Source: Firmicutes bacterium UBA2116
Lineage (GTDB): Bacteria > Bacillota > Clostridia > Tissierellales > Sedimentibacteraceae
DNA: 64,000 nucleotides
Assembly: GCA_002331025.1 (NCBI GenBank)
Contig: DCYG01000007.1
Coordinates: 83,298-147,297 of the forward strand
Reading direction: 5' to 3'
Shown here: positions 42,663-50,733 of the stretch, piece after piece
Position numbering within the stretch: the stretch's first letter is position 1
Layout: each line of letters starts with the position of its first letter
Made by a program: the position numbers and the translations under genes
Notes under the pieces: generated by a model
The model's database searches: none
Told to the model about the DNA's origin: nothing
Seen by the model: only the letters and a program-made list of their open reading frames with translations

Positions 42663-42681
42663 TTTTATTTAATTTTCATAA

Positions 42682-42710
42682 ACTTTAAACTAATAGTTCC
42701 GGTTTGTCAA
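42682..42710 (-). promoter_or_regulatory. sigma-A promoter of the S-box operon
   Basis: On the minus strand TTGACA (42705-42710), 17 bases, TAAAGT (42682-42687), about 20 bases before the riboswitch. Confidence 0.7.
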
Positions 42711-42750
42711 TATCATATTTTTGAAAATATACCAATTTTATACATATGAC

Positions 42751-42770
42751 AAATGGTTTTTATACCATTT
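42751..42770. promoter_or_regulatory. inverted repeat between metY leader and HD gene
   Basis: AAATGGT (42751-42757) and ACCATTT (42764-42770) form a 7-bp inverted repeat with a 6-base spacer, upstream of the HD-domain gene. It may be an operator; no cognate regulator is evident. Confidence 0.3.
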
Positions 42771-42835
42771 ATATAGAAGTATATATTGTTTTTGCGGTGG
42801 GAAGATAATTGAATAAATAATGAGAGGTATTTAAA

Positions 42836-43498
42836 ATGCAATTATTAAAACAAAAGAAAATAAATTACAATTTACTTAATGAAGATAATAAAGAAATTTT
42901 TTTATATGAAATAAATAATCATTTATTAATAGATGAAAAGCCATCGGAATTTTTTGAAAGTATAGTTGATGTGACCTTAATGAAAAAACATCCTTTTTAT
43001 ATGCTTTATAACCTGACAAAAGCGGAACAGTCACCTGTACATCACCCGGAAGGAAATGTCTGGAACCATACAATGCTCGTTATAGACAATGCTGCCAGAG
43101 AAAAGCATAAAAGTAAAAATCAAAAGGTTTTTATGTGGGCGGCACTATTGCATGATATAGGTAAGCCGGACACAACTAAAATAAGAAAAGGGAAAATTAC
43201 ATCCTATGACCATGAAAAAGTTGGTGCCGTAATGGCACGTGAATTCTTAAGTGAATTTATTACTGATGAGCTTTTTATAAAAAAGGTTACAGCTTTAATA
43301 AGATGGCACATGCAGATACTTCATGTGGTGAAGGTCATGCCATTTGCAGATATAAAGACAATGAAGGAAGAAACAGACATACATGAGGTTGCTTTATTAG
43401 GCTACTGTGACAGGATGGGCAGGAAAGACCCTGATGTGGATAAAGAAAAACAAAATATAGATATGTTTATTAAGAAATGCAGGGGGTTTACGGAATAA
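42836..43498 (+). CDS. HD-domain (HDIG-type) phosphohydrolase
   Basis: Protein of 220 residues with an HD domain at about 70-185: WNHTMLVIDNA near 79-89 gives the first His, ALLHDIGKPDTTK near 102-114 the HD pair, TSYDHEKVGA near 121-130 and a later RWHMQILH near 158-165. Length and layout resemble the HD part of bacterial CCA-adding enzymes, but without the nucleotidyltransferase head. A GAGAGG site precedes the ATG. Probable metal-dependent phosphohydrolase; substrate unknown. Confidence 0.88.
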   Translation: MQLLKQKKINYNLLNEDNKEIFLYEINNHLLIDEKPSEFFESIVDVTLMKKHPFYMLYNLTKAEQSPVHHPEGNVWNHTMLVIDNAAREKHKSKNQKVFMWAALLHDIGKPDTTKIRKGKITSYDHEKVGAVMAREFLSEFITDELFIKKVTALIRWHMQILHVVKVMPFADIKTMKEETDIHEVALLGYCDRMGRKDPDVDKEKQNIDMFIKKCRGFTE

Positions 43499-43506
43499 AA
43501 AAATAA

Positions 43507-43576
43507 GAAGAGATTCTTCGCATAACTCAGAATTATAAGTAATTTAGTCATTCTGAACACAGTGAAGAATCTCTTC
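43507..43576. repeat. 70-bp inverted-repeat element of the GAGATTCTTCGC family
   Basis: GAAGAGATTCTTC (43507-43519) and GAAGAATCTCTTC (43564-43576) are perfect 13-bp inverted repeats enclosing a less well paired middle. It lies between the HD gene and a convergent membrane-protein gene; it is the best-preserved copy of this family in the window and may also act as a terminator. Confidence 0.75.
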
Positions 43577-43582
43577 ACTTAT

Positions 43583-44272
43583 TTATACATTGCTTTCACT
43601 GTTTTCAATAGTATTTTTCATTAATATATTTTTTACATTAATAAAAGTTTCAAAAATATTTTCATGTACGACTGTCTTTATATCAAATTTCAATAATTTA
43701 AATGTTATTTGTAGCATAAAGCCAATTCCAAATACAGCTATAACTGTTCCTATGCCAACCTTTGCTCCCAATAAAAAACCTACAATCAACACGGTTCCTT
43801 CAATTGAGCCTCTTATTACACCTATTGGCACCTTTGGGAATAATTTAATCAATGCAACCATAAGCGTATCTCGCGGTCCGGAGCCCATTCCGGAGCTTAT
43901 ATAAAAATATGTAGCTAAGCTCACTATTACCTGACCTGAAAGAAGCATTAATATTCCCGAAAAGAAATTTGTCATGAACGGTATTAAATTAATAGATTGT
44001 ATTAAGTCGAAAAATACCCCGATTAATATTGTGTTTAATATAGTTCCCAGCCCTATTTTTTCCTTTAGAAATCCTGCCACTACTATTATTATTACAATTC
44101 CGGTCAATATACTTACATTTCCATAGGTTATACCTGTAATATAGGATACGCCAATGCTGAATGCATCCCAGGGAGCAAGACCTATATTTGCATGAACGCT
44201 TAATTGCAGTCCTATTGCATAAAGAAATAAACCAAACAATAATTTCATGCTTCTTTTTAAATAATTTTTCAA
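43583..44272 (-). CDS. YitT/YczE-family membrane protein
   Basis: Membrane protein of about 230 residues with five to six hydrophobic segments and the family pattern GLQLSVHANIGLAPWDAFSIG near 20-39 onward and SSGMGSGPRDTLMVAL near 118-133. I choose TTG at 44272 with GGTGA about 5 bases upstream (ATG at 44248 is the alternative). A longer frame to 44467 would run through the promoter and start of the divergent gene, so I reject it. Function of the family is unresolved (YczE affects surfactin production in Bacillus; others are putative transporters). Confidence 0.82.
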   Translation of the reverse strand: MKNYLKRSMKLLFGLFLYAIGLQLSVHANIGLAPWDAFSIGVSYITGITYGNVSILTGIVIIIVVAGFLKEKIGLGTILNTILIGVFFDLIQSINLIPFMTNFFSGILMLLSGQVIVSLATYFYISSGMGSGPRDTLMVALIKLFPKVPIGVIRGSIEGTVLIVGFLLGAKVGIGTVIAVFGIGFMLQITFKLLKFDIKTVVHENIFETFINVKNILMKNTIENSESNV

Positions 44273-44368
44273 AGTGTCACCAGCTTTCAATGTTATGGAT
44301 GTATTATATTTGTTTACTGATTGAGTGTCAATGGTGAATTTATTGTCGTTAAGACTGTGACAATAGAC

Positions 44369-44397
44369 TTTAATAATTTGTAAATCTATGGTATAAT
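44369..44397 (+). promoter_or_regulatory. sigma-A promoter of the DUF975 gene
   Basis: TTTAAT (44369-44374), 17 bases, TATAAT (44392-44397) with an extended TGG before the -10, 24 bases before the ATG. Confidence 0.65.
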
Positions 44398-44420
44398 AAT
44401 AGAAAAACAAGGAGGTATTT

Positions 44421-45182
44421 ATGTGGGATAGAGCAGAACTTAAATCACTGGCAAAACAATCTCTCAAGGGTAACTACTGGCAGGCTTTTTGTATAAGCTT
44501 GGTATTGTCATTGGTATCCGGCAGTGGCGGAAGCAGTGGTTCCGGAGGAACAAGTGAGAGAACCGGCGAATATATAGCAAGGAATCCTGATGCGGTTATT
44601 ATATTCTTGGCCATATTATTTTTAGCTTTAGCATTCAGATTGCTGTTAGGATATTCCTTAGAAATAGGTGCAAGAAGATACTTTGCTAATTTAGCACAAT
44701 TTAAAAATATTAAGGGCTATTTCAGCTTTGCTTTTGACGGATCTAATTACAGAGGAATTATATTTACAATGCTGTTAAGAGATATTTTCTCTATTCTATG
44801 GACATTGCTTTTATTTATTCCGGGAATTATAAAGGCATATTCCTACAGGATGGTGCCTTATATATTAACGGAAAATCCAAACATAGGAGCAGAAAAAGCA
44901 ATAACCCTCAGTAGGAAAATGATGGATGGTCATAAATTCAACACTTTTGTTTTGGACATATCCTTTATTGGGTGGTATATATTAGGTTTGTTGGCCTTTG
45001 TTGTCGGAGTATTTTTTGTATATCCTTACTTTTACGCAACGGAAGCTCAGCTTTACTTAGTTCTCAGGAAAAATGCTTTGGAAGCACAGTACTGTACATA
45101 TGAAGATTTAAACTTAAAAAGAGAGTTCAATGGCTTTGATGATTATTACAGAGACGATTATAACGGAAGAGATGATTTTTAA
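44421..45182 (+). CDS. DUF975-family membrane protein
   Basis: Protein of 253 residues. The N-terminus WDRAELKSLAKQSLKGNYWQ is the DUF975 hallmark; a Gly/Ser-rich linker (about 35-47) and four hydrophobic segments follow, with GIIKAYSYRMVPYILTENPN near 140-159 and AITLSRKMMDGHK near 163-175. The C-terminal 25 residues are Asp/Tyr/Arg-rich and soluble. AAGGAGG precedes the ATG. Function unknown; members are common in Firmicutes and sometimes linked to membrane integrity. Confidence 0.88.
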   Translation: MWDRAELKSLAKQSLKGNYWQAFCISLVLSLVSGSGGSSGSGGTSERTGEYIARNPDAVIIFLAILFLALAFRLLLGYSLEIGARRYFANLAQFKNIKGYFSFAFDGSNYRGIIFTMLLRDIFSILWTLLLFIPGIIKAYSYRMVPYILTENPNIGAEKAITLSRKMMDGHKFNTFVLDISFIGWYILGLLAFVVGVFFVYPYFYATEAQLYLVLRKNALEAQYCTYEDLNLKREFNGFDDYYRDDYNGRDDF

Positions 45183-45190
45183 CACATAAA

Positions 45191-45230
45191 ACACCCCCCG
45201 CCTGTATATACTAATATACATGGGGGGTGT
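45191..45230 (+). promoter_or_regulatory. hairpin that includes the yyaC ribosome binding site
   Basis: ACACCCCCC (45191-45199) pairs with GGGGGGTGT (45222-45230), with a second 7-bp helix (45203-45209 with 45214-45220) inside. No T-run follows, so it is a poor intrinsic terminator. The right arm is the Shine-Dalgarno sequence for the TTG start at 45236, so the stem could hide it. Confidence 0.6.
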
Positions 45231-45235
45231 TGCCT

Positions 45236-45790
45236 TTGAATCCAATTGAAGTTCATTACAAAAATAGTTTTGCAGCATTAAAAATAGGTCACTATTTAAG
45301 CCATCAATTGAATAACAGCTCTGCAATTGTATGTATCGGTACCGATAAATGTATAATTGACAGCTTAGGACCTTTGACAGGAACCTTACTGTCGAAAGCG
45401 GGCTTAGATATTGATATTTACGGTACGCTTGAAAAACCGGTGCACGCATTAAACATCAATGAGTACATAAGAATAATCAAGAAGAAAAAATACGATAAGG
45501 TATTTGCCATAGATGCTTGCTTAAGCAACAAAAAAAATCAAGGAATTATTGAAGTGAGGGATGGTCCCATAACACCCGGTAAGGGAATAGGAAAAATGCT
45601 TCCTGAAATAGGGGATGTATCGATAATCGGAATTGTAGATTCCAGTGATAAGGATTTCCATGATTTGGTTCAGGATACACGCCTGTGCTTTGTTTATGAA
45701 ATGGCTGAGATAATAAGTAAAGGGATATTAACATCATTGAATATAAATTACAATATAAATGAGTTAAGTGAAGCATCGATCAGTATGTAG
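45236..45790 (+). CDS. yyaC: spore protease-like YyaC family protein
   Basis: Protein of 184 residues in the YyaC/DUF1256 family, related in fold to the germination protease GPR and found only in spore formers. Visible: IVCIGTDKCIIDSLGPLTGT near 31-50, VFAIDACLSNKKNQG near 86-100, and VRDGPITPGKGIGKMLPEIGD near 104-123. The start is TTG at 45236, 6 bases after GGGGGGTG. The gene indicates that the organism sporulates. Catalytic activity has not, to my knowledge, been proved for the family. Confidence 0.9.
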   Translation: MNPIEVHYKNSFAALKIGHYLSHQLNNSSAIVCIGTDKCIIDSLGPLTGTLLSKAGLDIDIYGTLEKPVHALNINEYIRIIKKKKYDKVFAIDACLSNKKNQGIIEVRDGPITPGKGIGKMLPEIGDVSIIGIVDSSDKDFHDLVQDTRLCFVYEMAEIISKGILTSLNINYNINELSEASISM

Positions 45791-45808
45791 CTTAGCTTAA
45801 TCAAAAAG

Positions 45809-45869
45809 GGAGATTCCTCACTATGTCCGAATGACAGCGGTCTGTCATCCGTCGAAGCGAAGAATCTCC
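45809..45869. repeat. GAGATTC-family inverted-repeat element
   Basis: GGAGATTC (45809-45816) and GAATCTCC (45862-45869) are the outer arms; inner GAATGACAG and CTGTCATC extend the pairing. It lies between the convergent yyaC and S41 protease genes. Confidence 0.65.
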
Positions 45870-45882
45870 ATTGTTATTTTCG

Positions 45883-47256
45883 TTATTTATTCAGTGCCTT
45901 AATTGCTTCTTTAAGCTGTAAATCTTCAACATCTCCCTGAGCATGATTTACCAATGAATTGTATAATGCATTTTGTGTTGCAATGTCTATCGTTCCGTAA
46001 GAATACAAAAAGTTATCATTTTGAAATTTCACAATTTGATCGAAGGATTTCTGGTCGTAAACTCCATCCGGCTCATTTACATCGTACCCTAATGTGTCTA
46101 AAATCATTTCCGCTGCCAAAACATCCAGACTCACAGTGCCAAGGACAGATTTGTTTTCCTTACTGAAAGACGGATATTTTGACAGGTCTATTTTTTCATT
46201 TTCAACAATTATGTCCGGCGTAACTCCTGTTTTATGTACCGGTGTTTTGTCAACCGAGAAATACTCTGCAGTTGTAAAAACAACTCCGCTTCCTCCTTTT
46301 AAAGGATACAGCGTTTGAACAATACCCTTGCCGAAAGAATTGGTTCCGACTATAACGCCTTCGTTCTTATATTTTACCGCTCCGGCAAATACTTCGGTAG
46401 CACTTGCACTTCCACCGTTTATCAATACAGCTATTTCGTATTTTTGCTCTTTAAGCGTACTTTCATAGATGTCCTCTTTACCAGAAGCATAATCAACGTA
46501 TACTACAGGACCTTCGGTAACGAATAAGTTTAATAAATCTACTGCTGCCTGCAATGTACCTCCGCCGTTGTTTCTCATATCAATTACAATTTTCTTCACG
46601 CCGTTTTGATCAAATTTTGAAAGTTCTTTCTCAACAAGCTCAACAGTATTATCTGCAAAATCAGTAACTCTCAGATAACCTATATTGTTGTCCATGATTT
46701 CGCTCTCAACAACGCTTGTCGTAATTTTTGACCTTACAATTTCAAAATTTAAAGCTTCTTCTCCTCGGAGAATTCCTATATTTACACTTGTCCCCTCAAC
46801 ACCTCTGATTAAAAGAGACGCCTGGGATGAAGTAATCCCTGTTATATCATAGCCGTCAACATATTTTATTATGTCTCCTGCCTTAATGCCTGCATCCAGA
46901 GCCGGTGAGCCCGGCAGTGGGGTGACAACTATAATCTGACCGTTTACGTCAATTATCTGAACTCCGATTCCTGTAAATTCTCCTGCTGTGATATCAAGCT
47001 TTGCAGAATATTCCTCAGGGGTATAGTATATGCTGTAATCGTCCAATACGTTAAAGAATCCGTCATATAGGCCTTCAAGAATATCTTCCTGATCCACTTC
47101 ATATTGATAGTTATCAAGTACAAAGTAAATTACATTTTTCAAAAATTCAATGTCTGTACCAAATTTATCTTTATCTATTTCCTTTGCAAATCCAAAGGTC
47201 GTAAATGAAGATAAAATTAATAATACTGCTAATAATAAACTGATTTTTCTTTTCAT
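45883..47256 (-). CDS. S41-family carboxy-terminal processing protease with PDZ and peptidoglycan-binding domains
   Basis: Exported serine protease of 457 residues: signal peptide or anchor 1-25, an N-terminal helical region, a PDZ domain at about 92-175 (GEFTGIGVQIIDVNGQIIVV near 92-111), and a peptidase S41 core with catalytic Ser in INGGSASATEVFAG near 281-294 and Lys in GTNSFGKGIVQTLYP near 305-319. Residues about 385-440 form a peptidoglycan-binding-1 helix bundle. The architecture equals CtpA/CtpB; a CtpB-like sporulation role is possible. GAGGTG precedes the ATG. Confidence 0.93.
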   Translation of the reverse strand: MKRKISLLLAVLLILSSFTTFGFAKEIDKDKFGTDIEFLKNVIYFVLDNYQYEVDQEDILEGLYDGFFNVLDDYSIYYTPEEYSAKLDITAGEFTGIGVQIIDVNGQIIVVTPLPGSPALDAGIKAGDIIKYVDGYDITGITSSQASLLIRGVEGTSVNIGILRGEEALNFEIVRSKITTSVVESEIMDNNIGYLRVTDFADNTVELVEKELSKFDQNGVKKIVIDMRNNGGGTLQAAVDLLNLFVTEGPVVYVDYASGKEDIYESTLKEQKYEIAVLINGGSASATEVFAGAVKYKNEGVIVGTNSFGKGIVQTLYPLKGGSGVVFTTAEYFSVDKTPVHKTGVTPDIIVENEKIDLSKYPSFSKENKSVLGTVSLDVLAAEMILDTLGYDVNEPDGVYDQKSFDQIVKFQNDNFLYSYGTIDIATQNALYNSLVNHAQGDVEDLQLKEAIKALNK

Positions 47257-47321
47257 GTCGCACCTCTTTACTTTAATTATGTTTTAAGTATATTCCAAAA
47301 CATGCGATGTGTAAAGATAAA

Positions 47322-48578
47322 TCAACATTTATCCATCATAACTCTAAGAATTTCGTCGTCTGTATTTTTCATACCTATGTTAGATACGTGAGCCAGATTT
47401 ACAATTGTTTTTTCGGGGGTATCACCTAATATGCCGTTATCATCGGGTATAAAGATGTTTTTAAGCGCCATTTCCGAAGCATCAACAGCAGCATCAACGG
47501 ATATCGAAAGTTTGTATGAGCATCCCAGCTTGGCACCGTCACAAAGCATGCCCGATATTCCCGCTACCATGTTGTTTATTGAGCCCTTAATCTGCTCTGT
47601 GTTTCCGTCGAGCAAATAAGTAAGACCCGCAGCACAACCCACGCCTGCCGCAACTCCGCAGCCGCAGACAGGGGATAAGGAACCTAAATGGACCTTGACA
47701 AATATGGTTACAAGGTGACTTAATGTTACGGCTCTTATTATCCTTTCCGCATCTATGTTTTTTTCCTGTCCGATAAATGCAATGGGGATTATTGCCACAA
47801 GTCCATGATTTCCCGAGCCGGCACTGCTCATAACCGGTAACAGGTAACCGGACATCCGCGCCTCTGAAGCAGCTGCCGTATATGCTTTTGCCATTGAAAA
47901 GGCATCCTTGGCGCTGGTGTAAAAATATTTTCCCAACCCCACACCTGTTTGTCCGGATAAACCTGCATCAGCAATTCTCATGTTTAAATCAATGCCGTTT
48001 TTAATAAATTCAATATCTTCAATAAGAGCTTCATTTGCAAATTTAATTAGATAATCAATATTATATTTTTTGATTTCATGTTTTATTTCAACAGAGCTGG
48101 CAGCATCCTCCGTATTATCAAGTATAATTTCATCATTCTTTGTTTCGCTGATAATATTTGTATGTGAATGTCTGATTGTAATACAGGATTTGTTGTTTTC
48201 GCTCAATGCTTCTACCTTTATGAATAATCCCTGAATATTTTCAAGCTGTAAGCTGATTATGCCTGAATCAACAATTTTTAGCGCCTTGTCTATGCTGTCA
48301 TTATTTACATCCTTTAAAACCTCTAATTTATATTCTGATTTACCTATAACCAAGGCCAAGGCTGCAGCAAAAATGATTCCGTGCTCGTTTGTTCCGGGTA
48401 TACCTACACTCATACCGTTTTTAATTATGTTTTTATCTGCATATATGTTTAATTGCTTCACCTCGCTGCCCAATATTTCCTTAGCTCTCGCAACTGCATA
48501 AGCAACTGCTCCGGGCTCAGTGCATCCTAAAGCAGGAACAACCTGATTTTTTAATATATCTACCAATAATTTATCGTC
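47322..48578 (-). CDS. L-cysteine desulfidase / serine dehydratase alpha-like protein (UPF0597)
   Basis: Iron-sulfur lyase of 418 residues of the CdsB/YhaM type. Probable cluster cysteines are in ALGCTEPGAVAYA near 20-32, PVCGCGVAAGVGCAAGL near 286-302 and LCDGAKLGCSYKLS near 324-337. ATG at 48578 follows CGGAGGTG. The family breaks cysteine into pyruvate, ammonia and sulfide. It is preceded by a -24/-12 promoter and divergent from a sigma-54 activator, the same arrangement as I recall for cdsB/cdsR in Clostridioides difficile. Cysteine-induced expression is therefore likely. Confidence 0.88.
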   Translation of the reverse strand, partial: DDKLLVDILKNQVVPALGCTEPGAVAYAVARAKEILGSEVKQLNIYADKNIIKNGMSVGIPGTNEHGIIFAAALALVIGKSEYKLEVLKDVNNDSIDKALKIVDSGIISLQLENIQGLFIKVEALSENNKSCITIRHSHTNIISETKNDEIILDNTEDAASSVEIKHEIKKYNIDYLIKFANEALIEDIEFIKNGIDLNMRIADAGLSGQTGVGLGKYFYTSAKDAFSMAKAYTAAASEARMSGYLLPVMSSAGSGNHGLVAIIPIAFIGQEKNIDAERIIRAVTLSHLVTIFVKVHLGSLSPVCGCGVAAGVGCAAGLTYLLDGNTEQIKGSINNMVAGISGMLCDGAKLGCSYKLSISVDAAVDASEMALKNIFIPDDNGILGDTPEKTIVNLAHVSNIGMKNTDDEILRVMMDKC

Positions 48579-48602
48579 CATAACACACCTCCGATTACAT
48601 AC

Positions 48603-48619
48603 TTGCATGATTTGTGCCA
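48603..48619 (-). promoter_or_regulatory. sigma-54 (-24/-12) promoter of the cysteine desulfidase gene
   Basis: On the minus strand TGGCACaaatcATGCAA has GG (48618-48617) and GC (48606-48605) separated by exactly 10 bases. It lies about 25 bases before the start codon. One base differs from the preferred TTGC. Confidence 0.85.
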
Positions 48620-48703
48620 ATTTAAGAATACTTACAGAGGAAAACGATTATGGCATGATTTGAACACTTTATCATTTCATATATATTTAACCTGTAAAAA
48701 TTA

Positions 48704-48719
48704 TTATCAAAAATGATAA
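48704..48719. promoter_or_regulatory. palindromic enhancer site 1 (putative activator binding)
   Basis: TTATCAAAAATGATAA, a perfect 6-bp inverted repeat with a 4-base spacer, about 85 bases upstream of the sigma-54 promoter. An identical copy is at 48790-48805. Confidence 0.7.
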
Positions 48720-48789
48720 ATATAAATATGTGTATAGTTAAGGATGTTGAAATTATTTAATTGCGTATTTTATTATTTCTGAAAACAAT

Positions 48790-48805
48790 TTATCAAAAAT
48801 GATAA
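48790..48805. promoter_or_regulatory. palindromic enhancer site 2 (putative activator binding)
   Basis: TTATCAAAAATGATAA, identical to 48704-48719 and 86 bases from it (about 8 helical turns), about 170 bases upstream of the sigma-54 promoter. Position and repetition fit upstream activating sequences of the divergently encoded regulator. Confidence 0.7.
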
Positions 48806-48843
48806 AAAATACGAATTTAATTACCTCAAGGTCAATAAAACTT

Positions 48844-48872
48844 TTGTATAATCAGTAGAAATGTATTATAAT
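48844..48872 (+). promoter_or_regulatory. sigma-A promoter of the sigma-54 activator gene
   Basis: TTGTAT (48844-48849), 17 bases, TATAAT (48867-48872), about 60 bases before the start codon. A partial GAGATTC-family repeat (48884-48912) lies in the leader. Confidence 0.65.
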
Positions 48873-48883
48873 GTATTGACCAA

Positions 48884-48912
48884 GGGGACATCTCACTTCG
48901 TTCGGGATGACA
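48884..48912 (+). repeat. partial GAGATTC-family repeat
   Basis: GGGGACATCTCACTTCGTTC followed by GGGATGACA resembles one arm of the intergenic repeats elsewhere in the window (for example 59171-59206). It is a half element without its inverted partner. Confidence 0.5.
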
Positions 48913-48933
48913 AACAATAAGAAAGGAACGGTT

Positions 48934-50667
48934 ATGAGCAGATTAAAGAGTATCAGTTCTGAGCTGTTGCATATAATAGATGCATTGCAGGCAGTTACTA
49001 ATGTAGATATTACCATAGTGGACGAGCACCTGGACAGGGTGGTTACCACTGTGAAAAGCGAGATTGAACCAAGCAGGAAGGCGCCTGTTAATTCCGCATT
49101 CCATAAATGTATATTAACCGGTGAACAATATTTCATAGAGAATCCAAAGGAAAACCAAATGTGCCTGAATTGCACCAATTCTGCCGACTGCAAGGAATTA
49201 ATCGAATTTTGCATTCCGATTAAATACAATGATGAAATAATAGGCGTATTGGGTATGTGTGCATATGATGAGGTTGCAAGGCATAATCTTTTATTAAATA
49301 AAGAAAGCTACATGAATTTTGAAAGCAGATTGAGCGATTTGATATCAACCATACTCAGTGAAAAAAACACCGTAAAAATGCTTGAATACAGATCATCTGA
49401 GCTTCTTACATTAATTAACTCGTTAAATGACGGGATTATAGTAATCAATGACAATAAAGATATAATAACCACAAATAAATACATAAATGAAAAATTAAGT
49501 CTAAATGTTAATAATATGCCGCGAATCCGGGAAATATTGACAGAAAAGGTTTATAATAAATTGCTGTCAGTTGGTTTTAACGGAGAAGTGGGACCTGTCA
49601 AGTTGAATGGCATGGAATTTGTGATAAATGCAAATCCCATAGTCGTTAAAGGAAGTAATGAAGGCTTTGTGCTTTTATTTTCCGACTTCAATAAAATGAA
49701 AGAATCGGTACTTGAATCCAACAGAAAGAAGGATTTAATTACTTTTGATGATATAGTGGGTGAAAGTGAGACTTTGCTGCAAGCCAGAAGAGAAGCTATA
49801 CAGGTTGCTGAAAACTATGCATCTGTCTTAATCTACGGAGAAACAGGAACAGGTAAGGAGGTATTTGCAAGGGCCATACATAATGCCAGCAACAGAAAGA
49901 ATAATGTGTTTATGGCACTGAACTGCGGAGCTATTCCTGAAAATTTAATTGAAAGTGAGCTTTTCGGATATGAGAAGGGCTCTTTTACCGGTGCTAAAAC
50001 TACGGGCAAGATAGGCAAGTTTGAAATTTGTAAGGATGGAACCCTGTTTCTTGATGAAATCGGTGATTTGCCTTTTTTAATGCAGGTTAAACTAAACCGT
50101 GCATTAGAAGAAAAAGAAATAATAAGAGTCGGAGGAAGTATCCCTATTAAGGTTAATCCGAGGATAATTTCCGCTACGCATAAAAATTTGAGCTTGCTGG
50201 TTGATAATAATTTATTCAGGGATGATCTGTATTATAGATTAAATGTTGTACCAATACATTTGCCGCCTCTAAGGGAGAGAGGGTATGATGTAATCATTCT
50301 TTCAAGATATTTTTTGCACCATTTTTCAAAAATTTACAACAAGGATATAAAAGAATTTACTGCTGAAGCAGAAATTTTACTTTTAAATTATAAATTTCCC
50401 GGTAATATAAGAGAACTTAGAAATTTAATAGAATATGCGGTAATATTTGAAGAAAACAGCATGATAGGCACTGACAGCATAAAAAAGAAAATAGGCATTG
50501 ACAGCAAAGAAGAAAATATTAAGCTGGCAGACTTAACCAAGGGCTATGAGAAATCTGTCATATTAAATAAAATAAAAATGTACGGAAATGACCTTGAGGC
50601 AAAAAAGAAAGCTGCTAAACAGCTTGGTATAAGTATTGCAACGCTTTATAGGAAGCTTGAGGAATAA
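48934..50667 (+). CDS. sigma-54-dependent activator (sensor/PAS/AAA+/Fis-HTH), likely regulator of cysteine desulfidase
   Basis: Complete enhancer-binding protein of 577 residues. N-terminal sensory region (about 1-150) with Cys-rich NQMCLNCTNSADCKEL near 75-90, a PAS domain at about 165-255, an AAA+ domain with Walker A YGETGTGKEVFA near 303-314, the sigma-54 loop EKGSFTGAKTTG near 349-360 and Walker B GTLFLDEIGDL near 370-380, and a C-terminal Fis-type helix-turn-helix (AAKQLGISIATLYRKL near 559-574). ATG at 48934 follows AAAGGA. Divergent from the cysteine desulfidase gene, whose promoter region holds two identical palindromes. The sensory cysteines could bind metal or react with the signal. 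Confidence 0.93.
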   Translation: MSRLKSISSELLHIIDALQAVTNVDITIVDEHLDRVVTTVKSEIEPSRKAPVNSAFHKCILTGEQYFIENPKENQMCLNCTNSADCKELIEFCIPIKYNDEIIGVLGMCAYDEVARHNLLLNKESYMNFESRLSDLISTILSEKNTVKMLEYRSSELLTLINSLNDGIIVINDNKDIITTNKYINEKLSLNVNNMPRIREILTEKVYNKLLSVGFNGEVGPVKLNGMEFVINANPIVVKGSNEGFVLLFSDFNKMKESVLESNRKKDLITFDDIVGESETLLQARREAIQVAENYASVLIYGETGTGKEVFARAIHNASNRKNNVFMALNCGAIPENLIESELFGYEKGSFTGAKTTGKIGKFEICKDGTLFLDEIGDLPFLMQVKLNRALEEKEIIRVGGSIPIKVNPRIISATHKNLSLLVDNNLFRDDLYYRLNVVPIHLPPLRERGYDVIILSRYFLHHFSKIYNKDIKEFTAEAEILLLNYKFPGNIRELRNLIEYAVIFEENSMIGTDSIKKKIGIDSKEENIKLADLTKGYEKSVILNKIKMYGNDLEAKKKAAKQLGISIATLYRKLEE

Positions 50668-50676
50668 AATAAGTTT

Positions 50677-50705
50677 TTGACTTTATATTATTTATAAGGT
50701 AAAAT
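50677..50705 (+). promoter_or_regulatory. sigma-A promoter of the yybS-like / gdpP / rplI / dnaB operon
   Basis: TTGACT (50677-50682), 17 bases, TAAAAT (50700-50705), 29 bases before the first ATG. Confidence 0.75.
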
Positions 50706-50733
50706 AGTATAATTAAAACAATACGAGGTACTA

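Noticed and set aside
44273..44467. N-terminal extension of the YitT/YczE-like protein up to 44467
   Set aside because: It would cover the promoter and first codons of the divergent DUF975 gene, and its translation lacks the family pattern; a TTG with a ribosome site at 44272 is better.
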